A stretch of 27,239 nt of DNA from Lachnospiraceae bacterium. Lineage in GTDB: Bacteria > Bacillota > Clostridia > Lachnospirales > Lachnospiraceae. A model generated the notes under the pieces. That model was not told the DNA's origin and did not search any database. It saw only the letters and a program-made list of their open reading frames with translations. Made by a program: the position numbers and the translations under genes. Positions 1 to 7,808 of the stretch are shown here, piece after piece. Numbering within the stretch: position 1 is the stretch's first letter; each line of letters begins with the position of its first letter. Location: NCBI GenBank assembly GCA_900751785.1, contig CAADSM010000106.1, positions 1 through 27,239 of the forward strand, read 5' to 3'.

Positions 1-43
1 GAGAAGAAAGGGGGCGGTGTTAAAGGGGGGCTGCTTGCGAAGA

Positions 44-967
44 ATGAAGGGAGATAAAGTTTTGTTTGTTGGGGCGCCAGCCACGTCGGCTGCGGCGGTT
101 ATTTTGATCGTGATCTTGATACTTTATAGGCGGCAGGTCAGAAAGATCGGCCGCCAGCTTGAGTTTCTGAAGGACAACAGGACGAATCTGCGGCTGACCT
201 CTGATCTGCCGCTTCGGGAGATGAATGAGCTGATCGACGGGATCAATGAGGTGCTCGATCAGTCCCGGGAAATCCGGGAGAGGTCGCAGCGCAGTGAGAC
301 GCAGCTCAAAGAGACGATCACAAATCTGTCCCATGATATCCGCACTCCGCTCACGTCGCTGGACGGATATTTTCAGCTTCTCCAGCAGAGTGATTCAGAG
401 GAAGAACGGAGAAAATATGTTGAGATCATACAGTCGCGCATATCCAGCTTAAAGGAGATGCTGGAGGAGCTGTTTACCTATACAAGGCTCCAGGATGCGG
501 ATTATAAGCTGGAGACAGAGCGGATTGACTTCGGGAAGTGCGCTTATGATACAGTATTTTCTTTTTACGATGAATTTCAGAGCAGGGGGATCGAGCCGAG
601 GGTGGATTTCTGCGTCGGACATCTCTTTGTCATGGGAAATGAAGAGGCGGCGCACCGCGCGCTTCAGAACCTGATCAGAAACGCTCTGGTGCATGGGCAT
701 ACCGGGATCACGCTGGAGCTTAAGAGTGAGGGCGGAAAGGTTGTCTTCCGGTGCGCCAATGATGTGGAGCACCCGGAAGAGATCGACATCCGGCAGGTAT
801 TCAGCAGATTTTATAAGGCAGATTCCGCGCGGACCCATACATCCACCGGTCTGGGGCTCTCGATCGTGAAAGGGCTGGTGGAGCGGATGGGCGGAGAGAT
901 CCGCGCGGAGCTTGACGGGAAGGTTTTTGCGGTGGAGATCGTGTTTGACGTGATTTCTGCTGGATGA
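44..967 (+). CDS. Membrane-bound sensor histidine kinase
   Basis: This is a two-component sensor kinase of about 307 residues. One N-terminal membrane segment (about residues 6-28) is followed by a basic linker and coiled coil. The HisKA dimerisation domain contains the H-box SHDIRTPLT, with His97 as the phosphorylated residue. The HATPase_c domain has the N-box NLIRNALVHG, an F-box-like FSRFYKAD and the G2 box STGLGLSIV. There is no large extracellular sensor domain, so the stimulus probably comes through the membrane or a partner protein. The gene sits at the window edge, and its response regulator is presumably just upstream. I chose the ATG at 44 because it places the membrane helix directly at the N terminus. 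An in-frame GTG at 17 is an alternative that would add nine residues. The target genes are unknown. The family assignment is certain, the start is not. Confidence 0.93.
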   Translation: MKGDKVLFVGAPATSAAAVILIVILILYRRQVRKIGRQLEFLKDNRTNLRLTSDLPLREMNELIDGINEVLDQSREIRERSQRSETQLKETITNLSHDIRTPLTSLDGYFQLLQQSDSEEERRKYVEIIQSRISSLKEMLEELFTYTRLQDADYKLETERIDFGKCAYDTVFSFYDEFQSRGIEPRVDFCVGHLFVMGNEEAAHRALQNLIRNALVHGHTGITLELKSEGGKVVFRCANDVEHPEEIDIRQVFSRFYKADSARTHTSTGLGLSIVKGLVERMGGEIRAELDGKVFAVEIVFDVISAG

Positions 968-1029
968 AATTTTGATTTGTGGATACAGCGCCGATAAAGC
1001 AAGTTTTCATAGAAAAAGGATAAAAAATC

Positions 1030-1057
1030 TTTTCAAAAAGAATAAGTGTGGTATAAT
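1030..1057 (+). promoter_or_regulatory. Promoter of the AAA ATPase gene
   Basis: A perfect -10 box TATAAT lies at 1052-1057 with an extended -10 TG at 1049-1050. A weak -35 box TTTTCA lies at 1030-1035, 16 bases away. Transcription would begin near 1064, inside the repeat cluster that follows, so a protein bound to those repeats would block initiation. The stretch 968-1165 between the kinase and the ATPase holds only this promoter, the repeats and the ribosome site. Confidence 0.65.
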
Positions 1058-1097
1058 TTTATTAAAATAAATTTTATTAAAAAATATTTTAATAAAA
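1057..1097 (+). repeat. Three 11-base repeats at 15-base period (candidate operator)
   Basis: TTTTATTAAAA occurs at 1057-1067 and again at 1072-1082. Its exact reverse complement TTTTAATAAAA occurs at 1087-1097. The starts are exactly 15 bases apart and the spacers are TAAA and AATA. The second and third copies form a perfect 11-base inverted repeat with a 4-base loop. The first copy abuts the -10 box, so the array covers the transcription start. An operator or a 5' untranslated hairpin are both possible. Low sequence complexity is the main caveat. Confidence 0.6.
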
Positions 1098-1165
1098 ATG
1101 GGACTGATATATGGAACTTTGAAGATGAAAAGAGGCTGATTATTTTAAATAACAGGAGGAATGCT

Positions 1166-2593
1166 ATGGAGCGTTTTATCGGAAGAGCTGATGAGTTGAG
1201 AAAGTTAAATGAGCTGTATGAAACGGAAGGATTTCATATGGCTGTGGTATATGGCAGAAGAAGGATTGGAAAATCCACTTTGCTCACAAAGTTTATTCAG
1301 GATAAAAAGGCAGTATATTATGTGGCTACGAAAGTGGGAACACAGCGGAATGTAGAGCTTCTGACTAAAGAAGTCATGTCGGTTATTGCGCCTGAGATGA
1401 TGAATGTGTCCTTTCATGAGCTGGAAGACCTGCTTTCTTTTATGAGTACACAGATCACGGATGAAAAAATTGTGTTTGTGATTGACGAAATACCTTATTG
1501 GGCAGAAAAGGATGATAGCGTGCTCTCTGTTTTTCAGAAATATGCGGACGGCGCCTGGGCACAGAAAAATATGTTGTTTATCTTATGCGGTTCAGCATTA
1601 AGCTTTATGGAAGATAAGGTGCTGAGCGAGAAGAGTCCTCTTTTCGGGCGGCGTACCATACAGATTCGGCTGGAGCCGTTTGACTATCTGGAGTCAGCAG
1701 AGTTTGTCCCTCACTACTCGAATGAAGAGAAAGCTGTCTGTTACGGAATTACGGGAGGAGTGGCAAAATATCTTTCAATGCTGGACGAGAAAAAGAGTCT
1801 GGATGAAAATATCGTGGAACAGTTCTTTACAAAAACTGGTTATCTGTACGATGAGACAAGAAATCTTCTCACACAGGAGTTTTCAGACACGGCGATCGTG
1901 AATAACATTATTGAGCAGATCGCCTCAGGAGAAAACACATTGAATATCATTGCGGACAAAATACATGAGAAGGAAGCCACAGTGCTTTATTCCTTAAATA
2001 AGCTGATTAGTGTAGGACTTGTAGAAAAAAGGCACTGCATTACAGAGGAAAAAAATAAGAAAAAAACACAATATATCCTGAAAGATCAGATGTTCCGCTT
2101 CTGGTATGCGTTTGTTCCGGCGGCTGCAAGCTCAGTTGAAATGGGGAAGGGAGATGTATATTACAGAAAAATCGTCAAACCGCAGATCCACAATTTCATG
2201 GGGAAAGTGTTTGAGGAAATGTGCCGGTATTACACGCTGAGAGAAGGGCTTGACGGCAGACTGAACTGCTTTGTGACAGCAGTCGGAACTTGGTGGGGGA
2301 CTGAGATTCTTGAGGAAGATTCCGGGCGGAAAAAGATACAAAGCGCAGATGTGGATATTGTTGGACTTGCACCGTCTGAAAAAGCAATGGTGGTAGGAGA
2401 GTGCAAATTCAAGAACGAGAAGGCGGGGCGGGATATTCTGGAAACACTGGTGTGCAGGAGCCGGGCGATTCCCTCAAAATACAGGACGGTCCAGTATTTG
2501 CTGTTTTCTCTGGGCGGATTTACAGAATGGTATGAGAACGAGGCTCCCGGGGATGTAGCTGTTTTTGGTTTGGATGACCTATATAAAAAATAA
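1166..2593 (+). CDS. AAA-family ATPase with C-terminal DUF234 nuclease-like domain
   Basis: The protein has 475 residues. Walker A is GRRRIGKST at residues 30-38 and Walker B is the hydrophobic stretch ending VIDEIPYW. A winged-helix-like middle follows (around EKEATVLYSLNKLISVGLVEK, shown here only by position near residue 275). The C terminus, about residues 393-414, reads SADVDIVG then VVGECKFK, giving an Asp-x14-Glu-x-Lys arrangement like PD-(D/E)xK nucleases. This matches the ATPase_2/DUF234 family, which is widespread in archaea and gut Firmicutes and has no firm biochemical role. The start is set by AGGAGG at 1154-1159, six bases before the ATG; earlier in-frame codons translate the AT-rich leader. 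Its base composition is visibly more AT-rich than its neighbours, which suggests horizontal acquisition. It is a single-gene unit with its own promoter and terminator. Confidence 0.9.
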   Translation: MERFIGRADELRKLNELYETEGFHMAVVYGRRRIGKSTLLTKFIQDKKAVYYVATKVGTQRNVELLTKEVMSVIAPEMMNVSFHELEDLLSFMSTQITDEKIVFVIDEIPYWAEKDDSVLSVFQKYADGAWAQKNMLFILCGSALSFMEDKVLSEKSPLFGRRTIQIRLEPFDYLESAEFVPHYSNEEKAVCYGITGGVAKYLSMLDEKKSLDENIVEQFFTKTGYLYDETRNLLTQEFSDTAIVNNIIEQIASGENTLNIIADKIHEKEATVLYSLNKLISVGLVEKRHCITEEKNKKKTQYILKDQMFRFWYAFVPAAASSVEMGKGDVYYRKIVKPQIHNFMGKVFEEMCRYYTLREGLDGRLNCFVTAVGTWWGTEILEEDSGRKKIQSADVDIVGLAPSEKAMVVGECKFKNEKAGRDILETLVCRSRAIPSKYRTVQYLLFSLGGFTEWYENEAPGDVAVFGLDDLYKK

Positions 2594-2624
2594 TTGATGC
2601 AATCATAGCGATGGCGAGAGGGAG

Positions 2625-2660
2625 GAAAAGCAGTAAGTCCAAGTGGATTTACTGCTTTTT
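2625..2660. terminator. Bidirectional terminator between convergent genes
   Basis: The arm AGCAGTAAGTCC (2629-2640), loop AAGT and arm GGATTTACTGCT (2645-2656) form a 12-pair stem with one G-T pair. AAAA precedes the stem and TTTTT follows it, so it can end transcription from the ATPase on the plus strand and from the XRE-membrane gene on the minus strand. Confidence 0.85.
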
Positions 2661-2681
2661 GAAAGTACAGATAAATTGTTT

Positions 2682-3689
2682 CTATTTTTTTCGGATCACG
2701 CCGCTGATGCCGAGCACCGCGCCGAACAGGACTGCAGCGCAGGGCCAGATGATCCATGTGCGCTGCCATTCCATCGTATAAAAGCTCCATCCCAGGTAAA
2801 CTGCCGTGACGATACACCAGTATACGGTAGTGACGGTTTCATTCCTTTTCTCGGCTGTCTTCTTATCCCGGCTGTAATCTCCTTCTTCCAGGAGTTTCTG
2901 AAAAGAGCCGAAGATCACGCAGGTACGGACCAGGAAGAACACGCCTGCTGATACAATGACCAGACAGAAGATGACCCCGTAAATTGCAAGCATTCCGTCT
3001 TCATCAAGGACGCCCAGCACAAGCACGGGAATCGCGCTGAGGATGCAAAGACCCACGCCGATCACCAGGGAGATGCCGTGAGAGGGCTCATAGCCTTTTT
3101 TTCGCTTTTCTACAACGCCCGTCACGCCGTAGGCTAGCTCGATCGGTTCTTTTTCCAAATATTCAAATCGTTCTGTTTTTCTCATATACCAGATGAAAAG
3201 CGCTACCGCGCCTGCCACCATCACCAATAGTGCAGTAAAACCGACTGCTACTGCCAGTGTTTCCGGGAGCACATGCCCGCCTTCCTCGTCGGAAAGCCCG
3301 GCGAGAAGGAGCAGCAGAATGGGGGAGAGGATGCATATGGAAACTCCTGCCGCGATTTTGGCGGCCATATCCTGCACAATATCCATGAAGCAGTTTGCCT
3401 CTTCCAGGGAAACAGTTCTTATATCATTGTCACTGCCGCTATCGGGGGCAGTGTCCGGTGCTGCGGGTGTGAGGGCTTCTTCCTCCGGTTCATTGGAATC
3501 CTTCAGAAGATAGTCGGTGCTGACGCCGAAAATCTCACTCATCTTTAATATTTTATCAAGGTCCGGGATGGAAGACGCGCTTTCCCATTTTGATACGGAC
3601 TGCCTTGATACGCCGAGCTGTCCGGCAAGTTCTTCTTGGGACCAGCCGTTCTTTTTTCTTAATTCTGCTATTTTATCTGCTAAGATCAT
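2682..3689 (-). CDS. XRE-family DNA-binding protein with six membrane segments
   Basis: The 335-residue protein begins with a clear Cro/CI helix-turn-helix: [20 protein letters not shown] then [12 protein letters not shown], residues 1-57. An acidic linker (about 60-95) leads into a membrane region with about six hydrophobic segments. The ATG at 3689 has GGAGGG nine bases upstream. Such XRE-membrane fusions are common in Lachnospiraceae and are thought to couple membrane state to transcription, but this subgroup has no assigned ligand or target here. The gene is transcribed leftward as a single unit, ends at the shared terminator, and has a candidate promoter in the 200-base gap before the UvrA-like gene. 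The domain call is secure and the role is unknown. Confidence 0.88.
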   Translation of the reverse strand: MILADKIAELRKKNGWSQEELAGQLGVSRQSVSKWESASSIPDLDKILKMSEIFGVSTDYLLKDSNEPEEEALTPAAPDTAPDSGSDNDIRTVSLEEANCFMDIVQDMAAKIAAGVSICILSPILLLLLAGLSDEEGGHVLPETLAVAVGFTALLVMVAGAVALFIWYMRKTERFEYLEKEPIELAYGVTGVVEKRKKGYEPSHGISLVIGVGLCILSAIPVLVLGVLDEDGMLAIYGVIFCLVIVSAGVFFLVRTCVIFGSFQKLLEEGDYSRDKKTAEKRNETVTTVYWCIVTAVYLGWSFYTMEWQRTWIIWPCAAVLFGAVLGISGVIRKK

Positions 3690-3755
3690 TTATTTTCCCT
3701 CCTGCATTTGTTTGCTGTTGATCTGTTCGTATGCGCAGTACGTTTCAGTGGCTTT

Positions 3756-3797
3756 ATCATAGCAGAACCGGCGGGCGCATGCTACCAAGCGCGCTTG
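3756..3797 (-). promoter_or_regulatory. Candidate extended -10 promoter and palindrome for the XRE-membrane gene
   Basis: Read on the minus strand, TGCTATGAT (3756-3764) is an extended -10 element with no clear -35 box. Just upstream lies a perfect 12-base palindrome CAAGCGCGCTTG (3786-3797), a possible operator for the downstream XRE protein. The rest of 3690-3891 shows nothing further that I can support. Confidence 0.4.
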
Positions 3798-3891
3798 AAA
3801 ATTTGTCAACTGCCGGTTGCGGGCGCTGTTTTTACAGCATTTTCTGCCAGAGCGTGAGGCGGACAAACTTCTTTTTGTGATGCCAAAATTT

Positions 3892-6378
3892 CTATAGAAA
3901 CTTTCCGGTGACACTCTCGGCGGACGCTCTGATCTCATCCGGCGTTCCGGCTGCCACGATCTGTCCTCCGGCTTCTCCGCCGCCCGGTCCCATGTCGATC
4001 ACATAATCTGCATTGCGGATCACGTCCAGGTCGTGTTCGATGACGATCACAGTGGCGCCGTTTTCAATGAGGGTCTGGAACACGCCGATGAGGGTACGGA
4101 CATCGAGCGGGTGCAGGCCGATGGTAGGCTCGTCGAAAACGAACACAGAATCAGACTGTGCCTTTCCCATCTCGCTAGCGAGCTTCAGCCGCTGTGCTTC
4201 GCCGCCGGAGAGGCTGGGCGTCTCTTCGCCCAGAGTCAGGTATCCCAGCCCCAGATCCTGGAGGACCTGGAGCCTCTGACGGACAGTCTTGAGATGCCCG
4301 CAGGCTTTCAGCGCTGTGCTGACGTCCATTGCCATCAACTCCGGCAGGGACCAGGCAGGACTTTCTTTATCCTTTTTGTCCACATATTTTATTCTCTGCG
4401 CATCTTTGGAATAACGCGAACCCCGGCATTCCGGACAGGTGATCTTCACATCAGGCAGGAACTGCACGTCCAGGCTGATCACGCCAGTGCCGTCGCAGAC
4501 CGGGCAGCGCAGATTCCCTGTATTGTAGGAAAAGTCTCCGGCTTTGAAGCCAAGCTCCTTTGCATCACCAGTCCGGGCGAAGGTCTTGCGCAGCTCATCG
4601 TGTACGTTGGCGTAGGTAGCGACTGTGGAGCGGACATTGATGCCGATGGGGGTGGCGTCAATAAGCTTGATCTGCCGGATGCCCTCTGCCTCCACGGAGA
4701 GGACGTGCTCCGGAAGCTTTTTCCCGTTTATAGAAGCCTGCAGGCCCGGGATCAGGCTCTCCAGGATGAGCGTTGTCTTGCCGGAGCCGGACACGCCGGT
4801 GATCACGGTCAGCTTCCCCTTGGGAATATCCGCTTCCAGGGGCTTCACGGTGTGGATCGGACCGGTGGAGAGATGGATCCTGCCATCGGAGAACATTTCT
4901 TCCGGTGATGCCTGGCGTCTCTCGTGGATCCCGGCAGAGCCTGCGAGAAACGGGCCGATCATGGAGGCTGGATCAGCAGAGATTTCTTCTATCGTGCCCT
5001 CTGCGATCACCCGGCCTCCGTCAGCTCCGGCGCCGGGTCCCATCTCGATGATCCAGTCCGACTCGGAGAGGATCTGGGTGTCGTGGTCCACCAGGATCAC
5101 GGAGTTGCCGTCCGCGATCAGGTCGTGCATCACGCCGGTCAGCCCGACGATATTGGACGGGTGAAGCCCGATGGACGGCTCGTCCAGCACGTACAGGACG
5201 CCGGTCGTGCGGTTGCGGACGGCACGGGCGAGCTGCATCCGCTGTCTCTCGCCAGTGGAGAGGGTGGAGGAAGCCCGGTCCAGCGTCAGATACCCCAGCC
5301 CCAGATCGAGCAGCCGTTTTGCCACGGTCTGAAAAGATTCGCAGATGCTTTCCGCCATGGGACGCATCTCTTCCGGGAGAGACGCGGGGACGCCTCTGAC
5401 CCATTCCGCCAGATCCAGGAGCGTCATCCGGCACGCCTCATCGAGCGAGATGCCCCGAAGCTTCGGCGCTCTTGCTGCCTCGGAGAGACGGGAGCCTCCG
5501 CAGTCCGGGCAGATCTCTTCCTTCAGAAACTTTTCCACACGCTTCATGCCCTTTTCATCCTTGACTTTTGCCAGGGCGTTTTCCACGGTATAGACTGCAT
5601 TGTAATAGGTAAAATCGAGCTCGCCTGCCTGGTTGGATTTTTTTGCTTTATAGAAGATGTGCTTTTTCTCCGCAGGACCATTGTACACGATCTCTTTTTC
5701 CTTCTCGGTCAGATCACGGAAGGGTACGTCGGTGCGCACGCCCATTTCCCGGCAGACATCGGTCATCAGAGACCACATCAGGGAGTTCCAGGGGGCGACA
5801 GCGCCTTCGTCGATTGTCAGCGATTCGTCTGGCACAAGGGTGGAGCGGTCCACAGTGCGGACAGTGCCTGTGCCGTCGCAGGTGCGGCAGGCTCCCTGGC
5901 TGTTGAAGGCAAGCTCCTCCGCAGACGGTGCGTAGAAGTGGACGCCGCACTCCGGACAGGCCAGCTCCTGCTCCGCGGCGACCGCCAGGGTGGGCTTGTG
6001 GTAGTGTCCGTTTGGGCACCTGTGGCTTGCAAGCCGGGAATACATCAGGCGGAGGCTGTTGAGAAGCTCAGTGCCTGTGCCGAAGGTGCTGCGGATGCCC
6101 GGGACTCCCGGCCGCTGGTGGAGGGCGAGGGCAGCAGGCACGTACAGAACATCATCCACGTCGGCTTTGGCAGCCTGGGTCATACGCCGCCTGGTATACG
6201 TGGAAAGGGAATCTAGATATCTCCGGGATCCTTCGGCGTAGAGGACGCCCAGGGCGAGGGAAGATTTGCCGGATCCGGACACGCCGGCGATGCCGACGAT
6301 CTTCCCCAGAGGAATGTCTGCGTCTATGTTTTTCAGATTGTGGACCCGCGCGCCGCGGATCAGCATTTTATCGATCAT
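3892..6378 (-). CDS. Short UvrA paralogue (class II excinuclease ATPase)
   Basis: This 828-residue protein has the double ABC ATPase layout of UvrA. Walker A1 is GVSGSGKS at 32-39 and signature 1 is LSTGE. Walker A2 is GVSGSGKTT at about 528-536 and signature 2 is LSGGE. Zinc-binding Cys pairs include CRTCDGTG/CPDCGGS in the first half and CPVCDGTG/CPECRGS (about 625 and 648) in the second. It is about 110 residues shorter than housekeeping UvrA. The gap falls after residue 120, where the UvrB-binding domain should be; only a short CPNGH...CPEC insert remains. This is the hallmark of class II UvrA proteins, which include drug-resistance relatives such as DrrC. It therefore probably does not load UvrB in the usual way. 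The start is the ATG at 6378, preceded by AGGAAGGTGA; a GTG at 6387 lies inside that ribosome site and is unlikely. Confidence 0.9.
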   Translation of the reverse strand: MIDKMLIRGARVHNLKNIDADIPLGKIVGIAGVSGSGKSSLALGVLYAEGSRRYLDSLSTYTRRRMTQAAKADVDDVLYVPAALALHQRPGVPGIRSTFGTGTELLNSLRLMYSRLASHRCPNGHYHKPTLAVAAEQELACPECGVHFYAPSAEELAFNSQGACRTCDGTGTVRTVDRSTLVPDESLTIDEGAVAPWNSLMWSLMTDVCREMGVRTDVPFRDLTEKEKEIVYNGPAEKKHIFYKAKKSNQAGELDFTYYNAVYTVENALAKVKDEKGMKRVEKFLKEEICPDCGGSRLSEAARAPKLRGISLDEACRMTLLDLAEWVRGVPASLPEEMRPMAESICESFQTVAKRLLDLGLGYLTLDRASSTLSTGERQRMQLARAVRNRTTGVLYVLDEPSIGLHPSNIVGLTGVMHDLIADGNSVILVDHDTQILSESDWIIEMGPGAGADGGRVIAEGTIEEISADPASMIGPFLAGSAGIHERRQASPEEMFSDGRIHLSTGPIHTVKPLEADIPKGKLTVITGVSGSGKTTLILESLIPGLQASINGKKLPEHVLSVEAEGIRQIKLIDATPIGINVRSTVATYANVHDELRKTFARTGDAKELGFKAGDFSYNTGNLRCPVCDGTGVISLDVQFLPDVKITCPECRGSRYSKDAQRIKYVDKKDKESPAWSLPELMAMDVSTALKACGHLKTVRQRLQVLQDLGLGYLTLGEETPSLSGGEAQRLKLASEMGKAQSDSVFVFDEPTIGLHPLDVRTLIGVFQTLIENGATVIVIEHDLDVIRNADYVIDMGPGGGEAGGQIVAAGTPDEIRASAESVTGKFL

Positions 6379-6450
6379 GAAGGTCACCTTCCTTTATGGC
6401 TTTTGTGATAGTGAGATTGAGAAATCTTGCCGATTTGCACAACTATTATC

Positions 6451-6479
6451 AGTATAGAACGCAGGGAAAATAATTACAA
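6451..6479 (-). promoter_or_regulatory. Promoter of the UvrA-like gene
   Basis: On the minus strand a -35 box TTGTAA (6474-6479) and a -10 box TATACT (6451-6456) are separated by exactly 17 bases, about 75 bases before the start codon. It is back to back with the promoter of the XRE-ABC operon. Confidence 0.65.
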
Positions 6480-6557
6480 GCGGCTGAGGAGTTGAATCAT
6501 ATGACCAGAAGTTTCCTGAAAGTTGATTTTTTCTCGGCGAAATTAAGTACGGCTCCA

Positions 6558-6586
6558 TTGTAATCTGCGTGCCGATAACGTACAAT
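6558..6586 (+). promoter_or_regulatory. Promoter of the XRE-ABC transporter operon
   Basis: TTGTAA (6558-6563) and TACAAT (6581-6586) are 17 bases apart, about 43 bases before the start codon. ATTGTA and TACAAT are themselves inverted copies (6557-6562 and 6581-6586), so a dimer could cover both boxes. The XRE protein encoded first in the operon is the obvious candidate. Confidence 0.6.
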
Positions 6587-6628
6587 ACCATAAAAAGTAC
6601 AGCACTTTTCTTGAAAGAGGTGAATCGG

Positions 6629-7807
6629 ATGAAAGAAATCCATCTTGGACGCATTCTGAACGAGAACCGCCGCAGAAAGGGGATCACCCAGGATGAACTG
6701 GCGGAGTTCATGGGTGTGTCCAAAGCCGCGGTCTCGAAATGGGAGACGGAGAGCACATACCCGGATATCCTGCTGCTTCCCCGGCTTGCCGCCTATTTTG
6801 ACATGAGCATTGACGAGCTGATGGGGTATGAACCCCAGATGGATAAACGGGAGATCCGAGAGACACACCGCAGGCTCACGGAAGAGTTTACCACGCTTCC
6901 TTTTGAGGAGGCTCTGGAACACTGCCGGGAGTATGCAAGGGAGTATTATTCCTGTTATCCGTTGGTGTTTCAGATCGGTTCCCTGCTGGTGAATCATTTT
7001 ATGCTGGCGCAGAATGCGGAGGCGGGAGAGCAGATCCTCAGGGAAGCATCGGAGCTGTTCCGGCGGGTGAAGGAGGGAACGGATGATCCCGGTCTCGGAA
7101 AGGAGGCGCTTCACATGGAGGCGTACTGTCTGCTCCTGCTGAGGCGGCCGGAGGAAGTCCTGGAGCTGTTAAAAGAAAAGACTCCCGTGACCAGTGCGCC
7201 CGAGCCGCTCCTTGCATCAGCCTGGAAGCAGACCGGGGACAGGAGAGAAGCAAGGCGGGTCCTTCAGATCGGAATCTATCGTGAAGTGATCGCGCTTCTG
7301 AATCTTTTGACTTCCTATATGGAGCTGTGCAGGGAAGAGCCGGGGAAATATAGAGAGACCTGCCGGCGCCTGGCGGCCGCGGCAGACGCGTTTGACATGG
7401 ATCAGCTGCACCCCGGCATCATGATGCCATGCTATATTGACATGGCACAGGGATGGGCGGCGCAGGGAGAGGGGGAGAAGGCGCTTGCATGCCTGGAGAA
7501 ATATACGGATCTTGCAGCCGGGGATATCTATCCGCTGCGTCTCCACGGTGATGCGTACTTTGACCTTCTGGATGAGTGGTTCGGCTCGGCGCTGGACCTG
7601 GGAGATTATCCGCCGAGAGATGAGGCGATCATCCGCCGCAGCATGACGCAGGCATTGACGGAGAATCCCGCGTTCGTCTCTCTGGCGGAGGAACCGCGTT
7701 TTCAGAACATGGTGGAACGCCTGAAGCAAAATGAAGGGAATAGCAGGGAAAAGGGCAGGGGGCAGGCCCAGGAAAACACTCAAAAATATACCCAGGAGGG
7801 AAAATAA
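6629..7807 (+). CDS. XRE-family regulator with TPR-like helical C-terminal region
   Basis: The 392-residue protein carries an N-terminal HTH: ILNENRRRKGITQDELAEF then GVSKAAVSKWET, with MSIDELMGYEP closing the domain near residue 70. The rest is an alpha-helical, Leu/Ala/Glu-rich region resembling the TPR-like tails of this regulator class. Such tails often bind a peptide or protein signal. The ATG at 6629 is chosen because GAGGTGA ends five bases upstream. Its stop codon at 7805-7807 is one base before the ABC ATPase start, so it is the first gene of the operon and very likely its regulator. The first 60 residues are certain; the ligand and whether it represses or activates are not visible. 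Confidence 0.9.
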   Translation: MKEIHLGRILNENRRRKGITQDELAEFMGVSKAAVSKWETESTYPDILLLPRLAAYFDMSIDELMGYEPQMDKREIRETHRRLTEEFTTLPFEEALEHCREYAREYYSCYPLVFQIGSLLVNHFMLAQNAEAGEQILREASELFRRVKEGTDDPGLGKEALHMEAYCLLLLRRPEEVLELLKEKTPVTSAPEPLLASAWKQTGDRREARRVLQIGIYREVIALLNLLTSYMELCREEPGKYRETCRRLAAAADAFDMDQLHPGIMMPCYIDMAQGWAAQGEGEKALACLEKYTDLAAGDIYPLRLHGDAYFDLLDEWFGSALDLGDYPPRDEAIIRRSMTQALTENPAFVSLAEEPRFQNMVERLKQNEGNSREKGRGQAQENTQKYTQEGK

Positions 7808-7808
7808 G

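Noticed and set aside
1..57. Possible 3' end of an upstream response regulator gene
   Set aside because: Two frames could end here (stops at 21-23 or 55-57), both too short to show any domain, so I do not call a gene.
3690..3938. An 82-codon minus-strand ORF overlapping the end of the UvrA-like gene
   Set aside because: No ribosome site or conserved pattern, and it covers the candidate promoter of the XRE-membrane gene.
4924..6216. A 430-codon open frame on the plus strand inside the UvrA-like gene
   Set aside because: It is antisense to a gene with clear ABC and zinc motifs, has no ribosome site, and its His/Asp/Gly-rich translation matches nothing. It results from GC-rich codon bias.
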